DNA from: Armatimonadota bacterium
GTDB lineage: Bacteria; Armatimonadota; Armatimonadia; Armatimonadales; Armatimonadaceae
Length of the DNA: 5,833 nucleotides
Direction of reading: 5' to 3'
Assembly (NCBI GenBank): GCA_014381035.1
Contig: JACMIS010000800.1
Span: 1-5,833, forward strand
Shown here: positions 5,431 through 5,833 of the stretch, in pieces
Layout: each line of letters begins with the position of its first letter
Numbering within the stretch: position 1 is the stretch's first letter
Translations under genes and position numbers: made by a program
The notes under the pieces: model-generated
Told to the model about the DNA's origin: nothing
What the model saw: the letters and a program-made list of their open reading frames with translations, nothing else
The model's database searches: none

Positions 5431-5833
5431 CGTAATAGATACCCTTCTAAAAATCGTACCGCCGTATCGGCTAATTTACCGAGCAAGGCGTAAAGCAGTG
5501 CGCCAACCAGCACCACGTCCGTTTGCATGAACTCGCGGGCGGTCGTGGTCAGGTAGCCGATGCCCGACTGCGCGGCAAGGGCTTCGGCGGCGATCAGCGT
5601 CAACCACATCGAGCCGAGTGCGAACCGCAGACCGACCAGCACCGACGGCATCGCTCCCGGCAGAAGCACATGCCAGAACAACGGCAGCCCGCGCAAACCG
5701 TATGCCCGCGCCATTTCCACCAGATCGGTGTCTACGGAGCGAATCCCGTGATACGTATTCAAATACAAGGGAAAGAACACACCGAACGCGATCAGAAATG
5801 TCTTCGCCTCCTCGCCGATGCCGAACCAGATGA
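5403..5833 (-). CDS. ssuC: Aliphatic sulfonate-type ABC transporter permease, 5' end missing
   Basis: The inner-membrane channel subunit partnering the SsuB-like ATPase. Only the C-terminal part is present: the frame runs off the right edge with no start seen (the GTG at 5780 is internal). From the edge it reads [17 protein letters not shown], then [20 protein letters not shown]. The conserved EAA loop that docks onto the ATPase is [20 protein letters not shown], followed by [19 protein letters not shown] and [14 protein letters not shown]. This order and wording match SsuC closely. At least three hydrophobic helices are visible. The last residues, RWKTARASA, end in TAG at 5403-5405, inside ssuB. 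The missing part and any substrate-binding gene (ssuA) would lie to the right. Confidence 0.92.
   Translation of the reverse strand, partial: IWFGIGEEAKTFLIAFGVFFPLYLNTYHGIRSVDTDLVEMARAYGLRGLPLFWHVLLPGAMPSVLVGLRFALGSMWLTLIAAEALAAQSGIGYLTTTAREFMQTDVVLVGALLYALLGKLADTAVRFLEGYLLRWKTARASA

Noticed and set aside
1..5833. CRISPR array, IS element, tRNA or rRNA
   Set aside because: No regularly spaced repeats, transposase motifs, terminal repeats or RNA-gene signatures were found on either strand.

Overview
The window is a moderately GC-rich bacterial segment in which every supported gene lies on the minus strand. Transcription therefore runs from the right edge towards the left. The H-X9-DG prepilin-like gene, with its 'MYVQDYD' segment, is typical of Armatimonadota and also occurs in Planctomycetes and Verrucomicrobia/Lentisphaerae. 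The mixed ATG/GTG/TTG starts do not contradict this. I favour Armatimonadota; this is inferred from protein style and not proven.

Right-hand part (5833 to 4696): the 3' part of an SsuC-like permease gene, cut by the window edge, overlaps an SsuB-like ATPase gene by 28 bases. Together they encode the membrane channel and motor of an ABC importer of the aliphatic sulfonate/taurine/nitrate class. The substrate-binding protein is not in view and may lie further right.

Centre (4695 to 3348): a 64-base gap after ssuB holds two dyad-symmetric elements, one of them touching the Shine-Dalgarno of the next gene. Then follow, closely spaced, a two-helix small membrane protein, a CPCC-type cysteine-rich protein with an altered cysteine motif, and hypoxanthine phosphoribosyltransferase (hpt). 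A perfect 9-bp inverted repeat brackets the CPCC/hpt junction.

Left-centre (3347 to 1284): hpt is followed after 14 bases by an unusual 482-residue protein. It has an N-terminal GNAT acetyltransferase domain and a C-terminal phasin-like, acidic, low-complexity region. Its stop codon abuts the ATG of a Maf-family nucleotide pyrophosphatase. hpt, the GNAT fusion and maf look translationally coupled. Purine salvage (Hpt) and nucleotide-pool sanitation (Maf) share a nucleotide theme; the GNAT/phasin-like protein has no evident place in it.

Left part (1283 to 1): a prepilin-like protein with an H-X9-DG motif and an uncertain N-terminus, then about 260 bases without a confident gene. That stretch contains a nested hairpin whose stem is flanked by A4/T4, possibly a bidirectional terminator. 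No RNA gene, IS element or CRISPR array was seen. The most unusual items are the GNAT/phasin-like fusion, the CPCC variant, the prepilin leader and the clustered palindromes. I see no clear multi-gene novel system.
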